Positions 1-5,519 of a DNA stretch of 5,519 bases are shown here, in pieces. The DNA comes from Verrucomicrobiales bacterium. GTDB lineage: Bacteria; Verrucomicrobiota; Verrucomicrobiia; Verrucomicrobiales; Akkermansiaceae. The DNA is taken from assembly GCA_002729295.1 (NCBI GenBank), contig PBTU01000028.1, forward strand, positions 5,727 through 11,245, given 5' to 3'. The translations under genes and the position numbers were made by a program. A model generated the notes under the pieces. The model was not told where the DNA came from, did not search any database, and worked only from the letters and a program-made list of their open reading frames with translations. Positions within the stretch are counted from its first letter, which is position 1; every line of letters starts with the position of its first letter.

Positions 1-1043
1 TTTTGGCAACCGCGATTGGGGCGTTGATTACTTGTGTAGTGACGGCAGAAGAAAAGTGGCTCTCTTTTAAGGGAAATGAAGGACCGGGAAAAGGGAAGCA
101 CATCGTGTTGGTTTCAGGTGACGAGGAGTATCGCTCCGAAGAGACGATGCCGATGTTGGCCAAGATTCTATCCCATCGCCACGGCTTTGATTGTACTGTG
201 CTGTTTTCTTGGAGTAAGGATGGAAAATACATTGATCCCAATAATGCCGGTGGCGTTCGTGGATGGGATCAGTTGGCTAAGGCTGATCTGATGATCATTG
301 GAACGCGTATGCGGACCGTCACTCCGGAGGATGCCAAGTACATGACTGATTTCCTGAACACCGGGAAGCCGGTCGTGGGATACCGGACCTCGACTCATGC
401 CTTCAAAGGGAGCTGGAAATTTGGCACTATTTCAGGAGACGATTGGGGGATTAAGATTGTCGGTGAGAGATGGGTGAATCATCACGGAAAACACAAAGGG
501 CAGGGCGCGCGTGGCGTGATCGAGCTTGCGAACAAGGATCACGCGATCTTGAATTCGGTGAAAGACGTTTTCGGTCCCAGTGATGTTTATGGGGTGAAGA
601 ATCTTATCGATGCGGATACCGTTCTTCTTCGTGGAGCAGTGACGGAAACACTCGATCCGGCCTCCAAGAATGTAAGCGGTAAGCAAAACGAGCCCATGAT
701 GGCTTTGGCCTGGTTGCATCCATACACGGCTCCAAATGGCACGACCAAGGGGCAGGCTTTTTGCACTACGATGGGAGCGTCAGTTGATTTTCTTAGCGAA
801 GACCTTCGCCGCATCGTCGTGAATGCGACTTATCACCTCTTCGGCTTGAAGGTGCTTGATAAAGCGGACGTCGATTACGTGGATCCTTTCTTTCCGAGTT
901 TTTACGGTTTTTGGAATGGTAAGCATGCCAAAATCTGGAGTGAGCGGAAGATGGTTCCTGCTGACTTTGGCTTGGGAAAAACTCCACACGTGACTTCTCC
1001 TCCGGGGACTCCTGATTGGCCCCATATACCAATGAAAAAGTAG
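1..1043 (+). CDS. ThuA-like domain protein, probably secreted (5' end cut by window edge)
   Basis: The frame is open from the left edge to TAG at 1041-1043. The first full codon is TTG at 3, and it is probably an internal Leu rather than the start. The visible N-terminus (ATAIGALITCVVTA, then EEKW) looks like the end of a signal peptide with cleavage after VTA, so the mature protein would be exported. Counting from the codon at 3, the ThuA / class I glutamine-amidotransferase-like fold spans about residues 33-283. It begins with a beta strand and turn (HIVLVSGDEEY), continues through LMIIGTRMR and PVVGYRTSTHAF, and closes with GQAFCTTMGAS and an RRIVVNATYHLFGL helix typical of the family's end. 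ThuA proteins are linked to sugar (trehalose) utilisation in rhizobia. In Verrucomicrobiota and Planctomycetota they are abundant, secreted and mostly uncharacterised, so no reaction is assigned. The Pro-rich C-terminus is followed closely by the M14 gene. Confidence 0.88.
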   Translation, partial: LATAIGALITCVVTAEEKWLSFKGNEGPGKGKHIVLVSGDEEYRSEETMPMLAKILSHRHGFDCTVLFSWSKDGKYIDPNNAGGVRGWDQLAKADLMIIGTRMRTVTPEDAKYMTDFLNTGKPVVGYRTSTHAFKGSWKFGTISGDDWGIKIVGERWVNHHGKHKGQGARGVIELANKDHAILNSVKDVFGPSDVYGVKNLIDADTVLLRGAVTETLDPASKNVSGKQNEPMMALAWLHPYTAPNGTTKGQAFCTTMGASVDFLSEDLRRIVVNATYHLFGLKVLDKADVDYVDPFFPSFYGFWNGKHAKIWSERKMVPADFGLGKTPHVTSPPGTPDWPHIPMKK

Positions 1044-1045
1044 GG

Positions 1046-1789
1046 ATGATGGACTGGCAGACTTACCTCTCGGACTGGGAGCTGATTGCGGAGGAGCAGG
1101 GTTTTAAGACCCGTAAATTGATCGAGGTAGGCGGTTGCGCGGTGTGGGCCTCTGAGAAAGGAGATCCCTCCCTTCCAACGGTTTATCTTTCCTCTGGCGT
1201 CCATGGAGATGAGCCATCCGGGCCGCAGGCTTTGTTGAATTTGCTGAGGGACGGTTTTTTTGGTGAAGAGTATCACTGGTTGATTTGCCCCGCGTTGAAT
1301 CCGACGGGATTGCAAGCGGGGACAAGGGAAAATGCCAGAGGCGTGGATCTCAATCGCGATTATTTCATGTGCGAGGCTGAAGAGGTCTGTGCGCACATCG
1401 AGTGGTTGAAGAGTCAAAAAATACCCGATTTATTTCTATCGCTTCACGAAGACTGGGAGAGCAGTGGATTCTATTATTACGAAATCAATTGCGGAGGAAA
1501 GGGAGTAGGCTACCAAAGTATTATGTCGGCGGCATCGGCCCATTTTTCGCCAGAGCCTAAGTTGATGATTGATGATCATCCTGTGACCGAGAGAGGATGG
1601 ATTTTTCATTCCGTGGAGCCGGATCTTCCCGAGGGGTGGCCCGAGGCGATCTATCTCGCCAAGATGGGTTGCCCGCTTTCGCTGACTTTTGAGACGCCAA
1701 GCAGCGCTGATTTGAGTGATCGCATGGCTTGTCATCAGGCGGTGGTGAAGGAAGCGATTGTTAGAATTCCACAGAGTTATAATTTCTAA
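1046..1789 (+). CDS. M14-family zinc carboxypeptidase / aspartoacylase-like amidohydrolase
   Basis: This is a 247-residue protein if it starts at ATG 1046; ATG 1049 is equally possible. An in-frame TTG at 1016 lies inside the upstream gene and adds only unconserved residues. The zinc-site motif HxxE is visible as HGDE (H53, E56) and the third ligand is in LSLHED (H134). The substrate-binding block GTRENARGVDLNRDY (92-106) and NP (85-86) match M14 proteins such as murein peptide amidase MpaA and the succinylglutamate desuccinylase/aspartoacylase group. LTFETPSS (213-220) carries the expected catalytic glutamate, E216. The length is close to E. coli MpaA (about 240 residues). I see no signal peptide, so it is probably cytoplasmic. 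The likely reaction is hydrolysis of a C-terminal amino acid or an acyl-amino-acid amide. A murein-peptide substrate is possible but unproven. Only 2 bases separate it from the ThuA stop, with AGGG just upstream, so the two are probably cotranscribed and translationally coupled. Confidence 0.88.
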   Translation: MMDWQTYLSDWELIAEEQGFKTRKLIEVGGCAVWASEKGDPSLPTVYLSSGVHGDEPSGPQALLNLLRDGFFGEEYHWLICPALNPTGLQAGTRENARGVDLNRDYFMCEAEEVCAHIEWLKSQKIPDLFLSLHEDWESSGFYYYEINCGGKGVGYQSIMSAASAHFSPEPKLMIDDHPVTERGWIFHSVEPDLPEGWPEAIYLAKMGCPLSLTFETPSSADLSDRMACHQAVVKEAIVRIPQSYNF

Positions 1790-1803
1790 GTGCTTCTGCA
1801 CTT
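1788..1803 (+). other. Small inverted repeat at the M14 stop codon
   Basis: AAGTGC and GCACTT form a perfect 6-bp stem around a TTCT loop, starting inside the TAA stop codon (1787-1789) of the M14 gene. A G-rich run follows rather than a T-tract, so this is not a standard intrinsic terminator. It could be a weak 3'-end structure, or chance. Confidence 0.25.
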
Positions 1804-1836
1804 GCGGGGAAAGGAGATTCTCGCAATTCTGGCAGC

Positions 1837-2352
1837 ATGTCATCCGAAGAAACTGTTGTCTGGAAAGGTCGTTCTAATCAGATTGTGAATTTTTGGCCTC
1901 TTGTGACCAGTATTCTTATTACGATCGCTTTAATCGTTGGCGCTTTTTACAGCAGCGGTTGGGTTGCGGCGGGCGCAATCATTCCTTTGGTTTATTGCGG
2001 ATGGGTTTGGCTGCAAACCAAGTGTAAGGTGTTCGAATTCACCAGTGAGCGGATTCGCATATATCAAGGTGTTTTTAGCCAGGATATTGATGAGGTGGAA
2101 CTGTATCGCGTTAAGGATACCCGTCTTCTCAAGCCATTCTGGTTTCGGATTTTCGGCCTCTCTACGATTGTGTTGAATACTTCCGACCGCACTTGTCCGA
2201 CAGTGGAGATCAAGGCCGTCAAAGATGGGCCAGGAATTCGGGAGAAGCTGCGGAAGCAAGTGGAGATGCTACGCGATAAGAAGCGTGTCCGCGAAGTCGA
2301 CTTCGAAGGAAGCGATGGAGACGAGATGGAATTCGAAGGAGACGAGATGTAA
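1837..2352 (+). CDS. Two-TM membrane protein with bacterial PH domain (YdbS/YdbT-like, formerly DUF304)
   Basis: This 171-residue protein has a short cytoplasmic N-terminus. Two closely spaced hydrophobic helices follow (about 17-38 and 42-60). A bacterial PH domain covers about 62-145. The diagnostic strand pattern is clear: FEFTSERIRIYQGVFSQDI, then VELYRVKDTRLLKPFWFRIFG and STIVLNTSD, then a closing helix (GIREKLRKQVEML). The family usually has this hairpin-plus-PH layout and sits at the inner membrane; its biochemical role is poorly known. The C-terminus is very acidic and imperfectly duplicated (DFEG..GDEM then EFEGDEM). The ATG at 1837 is the only plausible start. The nearest purine-rich element, AAGGAG at 1811-1816, is 20 bases upstream, too far for normal Shine-Dalgarno spacing, so translation initiation is unusual. 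The gene lies 47 bases after the M14 stop, in the same direction, and may belong to the same transcript. Confidence 0.87.
   Translation: MSSEETVVWKGRSNQIVNFWPLVTSILITIALIVGAFYSSGWVAAGAIIPLVYCGWVWLQTKCKVFEFTSERIRIYQGVFSQDIDEVELYRVKDTRLLKPFWFRIFGLSTIVLNTSDRTCPTVEIKAVKDGPGIREKLRKQVEMLRDKKRVREVDFEGSDGDEMEFEGDEM
2300..2349 (+). repeat. Imperfect tandem duplication in the 3' end of the PH-domain gene
   Basis: Two in-frame copies of a short unit are adjacent. Each has TTCGAAGGA (2302-2310 and 2332-2340) followed by GACGAGATG (2320-2328 and 2341-2349). The first copy has nine extra bases between these parts. The repeat encodes the acidic tail DFEGSDGDEM / EFEGDEM. It probably arose by slippage or local duplication and leaves the reading frame intact. 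Confidence 0.7.
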
Positions 2353-2363
2353 CCCCGACCTGT

Positions 2364-2576
2364 TTATGCGTTCGGCAGGGTGAGGCCCTTGCGGTAGCGT
2401 TCGCTGTCTAACCTCTTGGCTGCTGCCGCAAATTTACCGGTGGGTTTTTTGCTATCGCTGGCCAATGAGACGGCGAGCTTGGGTATGGCTTCTTTGACAT
2501 CGGAGTTCGTTTGCAGGGTAGCCTTGACTTGTTCCCGAGAGGAGGATTTGCCGAGAGCTAGGGTGTGAGTTCCCAT
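2364..2576 (-). CDS. Unrecognised small ORF, or tail of the decayed ferredoxin cistron
   Basis: A 70-codon frame runs from ATG at 2574-2576 to TAA at 2364-2366. Its product is basic, Ala/Lys/Ser-rich and probably helical (for example KFAAAAKRLDSERYRKG). I recognise no family. The ATG has no good ribosome binding site. The same frame is open further upstream, with no stop back to the TAG at 2667-2669, and it is in phase with the downstream half of the ferredoxin relic. It may therefore be the C-terminal part of that former gene rather than an independent gene. The alternative is a chance open frame between convergent genes. It ends 11 bases from the PH-domain gene stop. Confidence 0.3.
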   Translation of the reverse strand: MGTHTLALGKSSSREQVKATLQTNSDVKEAIPKLAVSLASDSKKPTGKFAAAAKRLDSERYRKGLTLPNA

Positions 2577-2639
2577 AAGTGTGATGCCTGGGGAATAGTG
2601 TTCATTTTTTGCCGTGTGCGGTTGGCTCTGTTTTCCGCT

Positions 2640-2923
2640 GAGGCAGGCATCGACCCATGAGTGATACTAGGTGGCCTCGGGGTAGATCACAGCGACGGGG
2701 CCCTGCATGCAGATGCGGAGGCAGTCGGCTTTCGAGCGTTGAATAAGGGGTTGTGGGCCGCAGAGTTTGAGTTCCTTGAGCCGGTTTTAAGAAATTGCCA
2801 GGAGGCCATGCCCTCATCAGCGGCGCAGCACTTCGCTTTGGTGGGAGTGGTGCAGAGGAAAATATGTCGCTTATACTTTCCCAGGTTGAGTGCCTTGGCA
2901 GTCGATGCGAGCAGATCACTCAT
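2640..2923 (-). pseudogene. Decayed thioredoxin-fold (2Fe-2S) ferredoxin-like gene (frameshift plus in-frame stop)
   Basis: From ATG at 2921-2923 the frame reads KYKRHIFLCTTPTKAKCC, then DEGMASWQFLK, the start of the small thioredoxin-like [2Fe-2S] ferredoxins (C24, C32, C33). At the AAAA tract (2785-2788) the family sequence jumps frame and continues as RLKELKLCGPQPLIQ, KADCLRICMQGPVAVIYPEAT, then TAG, then YHS. Adding one A gives FLKNRLKELKL. The TAG (2667-2669) replaces the tryptophan expected in the family's WYHS motif, consistent with TGG to TAG. The CxxxC pair (DCLRIC) is intact, so all the cluster cysteines are still encoded, but they are split between frames. After YHS the usual family C-terminus is not recognisable in any frame, so the left boundary is approximate. 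The ATG overlaps the kinase stop by 8 bases, so the gene was cotranscribed with the kinase. As written, translation would end at TGA near 2687. Sequencing error could explain one lesion, less easily both. Confidence 0.8.
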
Positions 2924-5519
2924 TTTTCTTGGGATTTTCGTCTTCCTTCTGCTTTTCTTCCTCTTTCTTTTTCTCGGTGGGTAGGGGGACTTTTACCCCA
3001 TTGAGGATCTTGTGAAGAAGAATATCGTCTTCGTCCAGGGATTCGGTTTCAAGTTTGAAGGCTAGGCCAAGAACTTGGTCGCCTTTTTTAAAGGCTTGGC
3101 GGGATGCCTCGTTGAGGAGTTCAAAATAATCACGAACAGCTTCCTCAAAATCTTCTTCGTAGGATTCCCAGAGGTCATTTGCGTCGGTCTGGGCATCATC
3201 AAAGTAACGTTTAATTTTTTTCGGAGTTCTCGCGGGGATTTCTTCGGGGAGCCAATACTCTCCCTCCATTGCCTTGAGCTGTGCGATCAGGAATTGTTGT
3301 TGATCCGGATTGAGTCGATCATCGAGGTCGATGACTTCCGAGGTCGATTTTTTGACGAAGTCATCTATGATATCGTCATACTTTTTCCGAAAGCGACCAT
3401 AGTTTCTTCCGTGTTTGTTGATGATGTCCATCCGGACTTCCGCAAAGGCTTTTTCGAGAGCGGTGGGTTCATCTTCGGGGGCTTCGGCGACGGTGGAGAA
3501 GTTGCGTTGAGACGGGTGGGACCATTCGATAAGGAGGAAGTTGACCGGCATCTGGGTTCCGCTTTCGTCATTAGCGCCGACTTGTCCGTCCATTTTTCTG
3601 ATTACCAGGAATTCTTCCCCTTCGCCAAAGTTGTCTGGCTGCCCAGGTAGCCAGTTGATAAAGTCGAAGCTTTCTCTGGTGACATTCTCCCATTCGTCTT
3701 CGTCATTTTTTCGACCACCAATCCAGCACGATTTTTGCTCCTCGAGGACTCCCTGAAGAAGTCTGTGTGTATAGGCTACCTCGTTTTCATTGGACATGAC
3801 AGCGAGGTGTCCCTCTCCTAAAATTGCAAGGTTCGACGCTTCGTCCCATTGCATGGCTCTGCGAACAAGGAGAAACCGAGAGCCCCCGACATTGGCGGTA
3901 CCGGCTGGGAAGATGGGAGCGCGTTTTTCGTTTAAGGCGGCGGCGGTGCGAGCGAGTTGGGATTCGAGGGAGGAGGGTGTCGTTCCGTCGAGTTTCCATT
4001 CGAGAATGAAGGGGAGTTTAAGCGAAGCCGGGTGGTCTTTGAGGAGGGGAGCGCTCTCCGAGAGCGCGGCGAAGTCTTCACCATCAGGGGTGGTAGTCGT
4101 TTCGTTGTCTGGCCCTCCTTCGGTCCATACCGAAGCGGCGACCGCTGTGCCATCTTGCCAGTGCCATTTCCCTTCAGTTCCCGAATCAGAGGCCCCCACC
4201 CAGATGGCTGATTGCTCTTTAAATGATTCGCGAGCCCACTTGAGGGTTTCGGGATCGGGGAAGAGGGCGAGGCTTGCTCCAAAGGTGGATGACAGTTTGT
4301 TTGCTTCGTGCCAAGTAACCGGGCTCTTGGCGTAGAAGTAAGCCGAGCCATTGCGCTTTTTAGTAAAGGGTGGGAATTCCTCCCGCTTACCGGCGAGGAG
4401 GTCTTCCCCGAGGCGCTGGAGAGCTTGGAGAGGTGTTTCTTTGACAACGACTTTCTCAGGTTTCTTCGGAGCATCCTTTTTGGGTCGCTTCGGCTTCAAC
4501 TTGGGTGGGCCAGGTGTAGGTTTTTGGGGTGTCTTGTCGACGACCTTTTTGGGAGTATCTTTCTCTTTTTTCTCGGAGTCATCAATGACGGGAATGTGAT
4601 GTTCCTCGGTTTTGTTGAAAAAAGCGAAGTAGGCGAAGGCTCCTCCTCCGCCCAGAATAAGCAGGATGAGGAGTAGGGGGAGAAAGGAAGAGTTCTTGTG
4701 GCTGGCGAGGCTGGGGTTTGCCATGACGGGCCTTGGACCGTTATGAGTGGGAGCGGCAAAGCGCGGGCCGGAAAGCTTTGGCGCTAGCTTGTCGAGGGAA
4801 TCGGCAAGATCCTGGGCATCGTGATACCGTGTTGACGGGTCGGCGTGGGTGGCTTTTTTAAGGATGGCATCGATCCGAGGATCGTTGCCAATGGTCATGC
4901 CAGTGGAATCCGCTGCAGGGGGTTCTCCGCTGAGGAGTTCGTAGAGGAGGGCCCCAATTGAGAAGATATCCGATCGTTGGTCGACGGGGTGGTCGTTTTT
5001 GTAGACTTCTGGGGCGGTGTAGCCGGGGGTGCCGAAGACAACGCTTCCCGACCCGTCTTGATCCAAGGGGCGGGCGAGTCCGAAATCGCCGATCTTCGGA
5101 TTAGCTTCGAGATCGAGCAGAATGTTGGCCGGCTTAATGTCCCGGTGGATGATGCCGCCGGCATGTGCATGAGCGAGACCACGGGAGATGGTCGAGACCA
5201 TTTCAAAGGCCACGAGCGGATCGATGGCTTTTTTGTGAACGGAGTAGTAAAGGGCCTTTCCCTCTACGAATTCCATGACGATAAAGAGCATTCCATCAAT
5301 GTTACCAAAGTCATACACCCCGATGAGGTTGGGGTGGTTCAGCTTGGCCATGGCCTTGGCCTCGGCTTCGAATGAGGCCCGGAAGTTTTCATCTTGGCCA
5401 AATTCCCGGGGCAGAATTTTAATGGCGACAAGTCGATCGAGCGATCGTTGGGTTGCGCGGTATACGGCACCCATTCCTCCTTGCGCAATGAATGCTTCGA
5501 TCTCGTAGGCCGGAAAAAG
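2916..5519 (-). CDS. Transmembrane Ser/Thr protein kinase with two C-type-lectin-like domains (N-terminus beyond window)
   Basis: The frame is open to the right edge. ATG at 5474 is not the start: it is the Met of the Gly-rich loop (AQGGMGAVYRA), and upstream codons encode the expected first strand (AYEIEAFI). Counting from that Met, the catalytic residues are K19 (VAIK), E38, HRDIKPAN (110-117, D112), DFG (130-132) and APE (154-156), so the kinase should be active. A Pro/Ser-rich stretch leads to one TM helix (about 264-285). A Lys/Pro-rich spacer follows (289-347). Two C-type-lectin-like domains come next: about 374-494 (IWVGASD, W...GGPDN) and about 530-652 (CWIGGR, WLPGQPDN). The last part (about 665-852) is charged and helical and ends in a Lys/Glu tail. 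The PknB-like kinase should be cytoplasmic and the lectin-like part outside the membrane, which suggests ligand sensing. The stop overlaps the start of the ferredoxin relic, so they formed one operon. Confidence 0.93.
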   Translation of the reverse strand, partial: LFPAYEIEAFIAQGGMGAVYRATQRSLDRLVAIKILPREFGQDENFRASFEAEAKAMAKLNHPNLIGVYDFGNIDGMLFIVMEFVEGKALYYSVHKKAIDPLVAFEMVSTISRGLAHAHAGGIIHRDIKPANILLDLEANPKIGDFGLARPLDQDGSGSVVFGTPGYTAPEVYKNDHPVDQRSDIFSIGALLYELLSGEPPAADSTGMTIGNDPRIDAILKKATHADPSTRYHDAQDLADSLDKLAPKLSGPRFAAPTHNGPRPVMANPSLASHKNSSFLPLLLILLILGGGGAFAYFAFFNKTEEHHIPVIDDSEKKEKDTPKKVVDKTPQKPTPGPPKLKPKRPKKDAPKKPEKVVVKETPLQALQRLGEDLLAGKREEFPPFTKKRNGSAYFYAKSPVTWHEANKLSSTFGASLALFPDPETLKWARESFKEQSAIWVGASDSGTEGKWHWQDGTAVAASVWTEGGPDNETTTTPDGEDFAALSESAPLLKDHPASLKLPFILEWKLDGTTPSSLESQLARTAAALNEKRAPIFPAGTANVGGSRFLLVRRAMQWDEASNLAILGEGHLAVMSNENEVAYTHRLLQGVLEEQKSCWIGGRKNDEDEWENVTRESFDFINWLPGQPDNFGEGEEFLVIRKMDGQVGANDESGTQMPVNFLLIEWSHPSQRNFSTVAEAPEDEPTALEKAFAEVRMDIINKHGRNYGRFRKKYDDIIDDFVKKSTSEVIDLDDRLNPDQQQFLIAQLKAMEGEYWLPEEIPARTPKKIKRYFDDAQTDANDLWESYEEDFEEAVRDYFELLNEASRQAFKKGDQVLGLAFKLETESLDEDDILLHKILNGVKVPLPTEKKKEEEKQKEDENPKKNE
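3519..3887 (-). other. Second C-type-lectin-like domain of the kinase, with QPD and ND motifs
   Basis: The domain opens with FLLVRRAMQWDEASNLA and continues with GHLAVMSNENE, SCWIGGRKNDEDEW and NWLPGQPDN. It then has GEGEEFLVI, GANDESG and the closing FLLIEW strand. QPD (residues 612-614, counted from the Met at 5474) and ND (635-636) sit where calcium-binding C-type lectins have QPD and WND. It has a single cysteine (C583), so canonical disulfides cannot form. Ligand binding is an inference from motifs only. Confidence 0.78.
3993..4355 (-). other. First C-type-lectin-like domain of the kinase
   Basis: Family landmarks include the FYAKSPVTWHEAN opening, the SLALFPDPET strand-helix, IWVGASDSGTEGKWHWQDG, GGPDN and a closing FILEW strand. 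The domain contains no cysteine, so the usual disulfides are absent. The sugar-site triplet is degenerate (GPD in place of QPD/EPN) and I see no ND motif before the last strand. Calcium-dependent sugar binding is therefore unlikely for this copy. Confidence 0.75.
4620..4688 (-). other. Transmembrane segment of the kinase
   Basis: This encodes an uninterrupted hydrophobic stretch, LPLLLILLILGGGGAFAYFA, flanked by HKNSS on the kinase side and NKTEEHH on the lectin side. It is the only membrane span in the visible protein. It separates the kinase from the lectin-like domains and sets the topology. Confidence 0.85.

Noticed and set aside
1..50. Lipoprotein signal in the ThuA protein (LITC)
   Set aside because: The residue before Cys is Thr rather than Gly, Ala or Ser, and a normal cleavage site (VTA) follows. 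An ordinary signal peptide is more likely.
902..1417. Minus-strand open frame of 171 codons
   Set aside because: It lies opposite the end of the ThuA gene and the start of the M14 gene, both well supported by family motifs.
2292..2305. Perfect 14-base palindrome CGAAGTCGACTTCG
   Set aside because: It lies inside the PH-domain coding region, with codons for a normal acidic/basic stretch. There is no second copy or T-tract to suggest an operator or terminator.
2353..2400. Possible bidirectional terminator between the convergent genes
   Set aside because: Only weak pairings (such as CCTG with CAGG) without a T-run were seen, which is not enough to call a terminator.
2780..2792. Programmed -1 frameshift at the AAAA tract in the ferredoxin gene
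   Set aside because: The site lacks a canonical X XXY YYZ heptamer, re-pairing after slippage would be poor, and a TAG downstream would still end the protein early. Decay or sequence error fits better.
2661..2984. Plus-strand open frame with a hydrophobic end (LLFFLFLFLGG)
   Set aside because: It is antisense to the ferredoxin relic and to the Lys/Glu-rich kinase tail. AAG/GAA codons read backwards give Phe and Leu, so the apparent membrane segment is an artefact.
3075..3650. Plus-strand open frame of 191 codons
   Set aside because: It is antisense to the lectin-like and helical part of the kinase. Its hydrophobic, Phe/Val-rich product is what results from reading acidic and Lys-rich codons backwards. 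It has no family features.
3790..4335. Plus-strand open frame of 181 codons
   Set aside because: It is antisense to the first lectin-like domain, with a low-complexity Ser/Arg product and no recognisable motif.
3932..4474. Minus-strand open frame of 180 codons
   Set aside because: It lies in a shifted frame inside the kinase gene, whose own frame clearly encodes the spacer and first lectin-like domain.

Overview
The window holds four recognisable protein genes, one decayed gene and one doubtful small reading frame. Base composition is moderate (roughly half G+C by eye). The gene families (a secreted ThuA-domain protein, and a transmembrane Ser/Thr kinase with C-type-lectin domains and a long charged helical tail) are typical of the PVC group. 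I infer a Verrucomicrobiota-like or Planctomycetota-like bacterium. This rests on family content, not on a marker gene.

Layout. The left part (1-2352) reads on the + strand: the 3' part of a ThuA-domain protein, an M14-type zinc carboxypeptidase/deacylase that starts 2 bases after the ThuA stop, and a two-helix membrane protein with a bacterial PH (YdbS/YdbT-like) domain. The right part (2916-5519) reads on the - strand and is almost filled by one receptor-like Ser/Thr kinase, whose N-terminus lies beyond the right edge of the window. The two sets converge on 2353-2915, which is not empty. On the - strand it carries the remains of a thioredoxin-fold [2Fe-2S] ferredoxin gene, followed by an unrecognised open frame that runs to 2364.

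The most informative observation is this ferredoxin relic. Its ATG overlaps the kinase stop by 8 bases (ATGAGTGA), so it was the next cistron of the kinase operon. It has a one-base loss at an A-tract (2785-2788) and a TAG (2667-2669) where the family has a tryptophan. If these two lesions are ignored, the family sequence with all its cluster cysteines is restored. The frame then stays open for about 100 more codons to a TAA at 2364.

The kinase has a complete set of catalytic motifs, one transmembrane helix, a Lys/Pro-rich spacer and two tandem lectin-like domains. The second of these keeps QPD and ND calcium-site signatures. It looks like a one-component sensor with a cytoplasmic kinase and an extracytoplasmic carbohydrate- or protein-binding region. 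I see no RNA genes, CRISPR array, mobile element or defence system. No convincing promoter or rho-independent terminator was found by eye.
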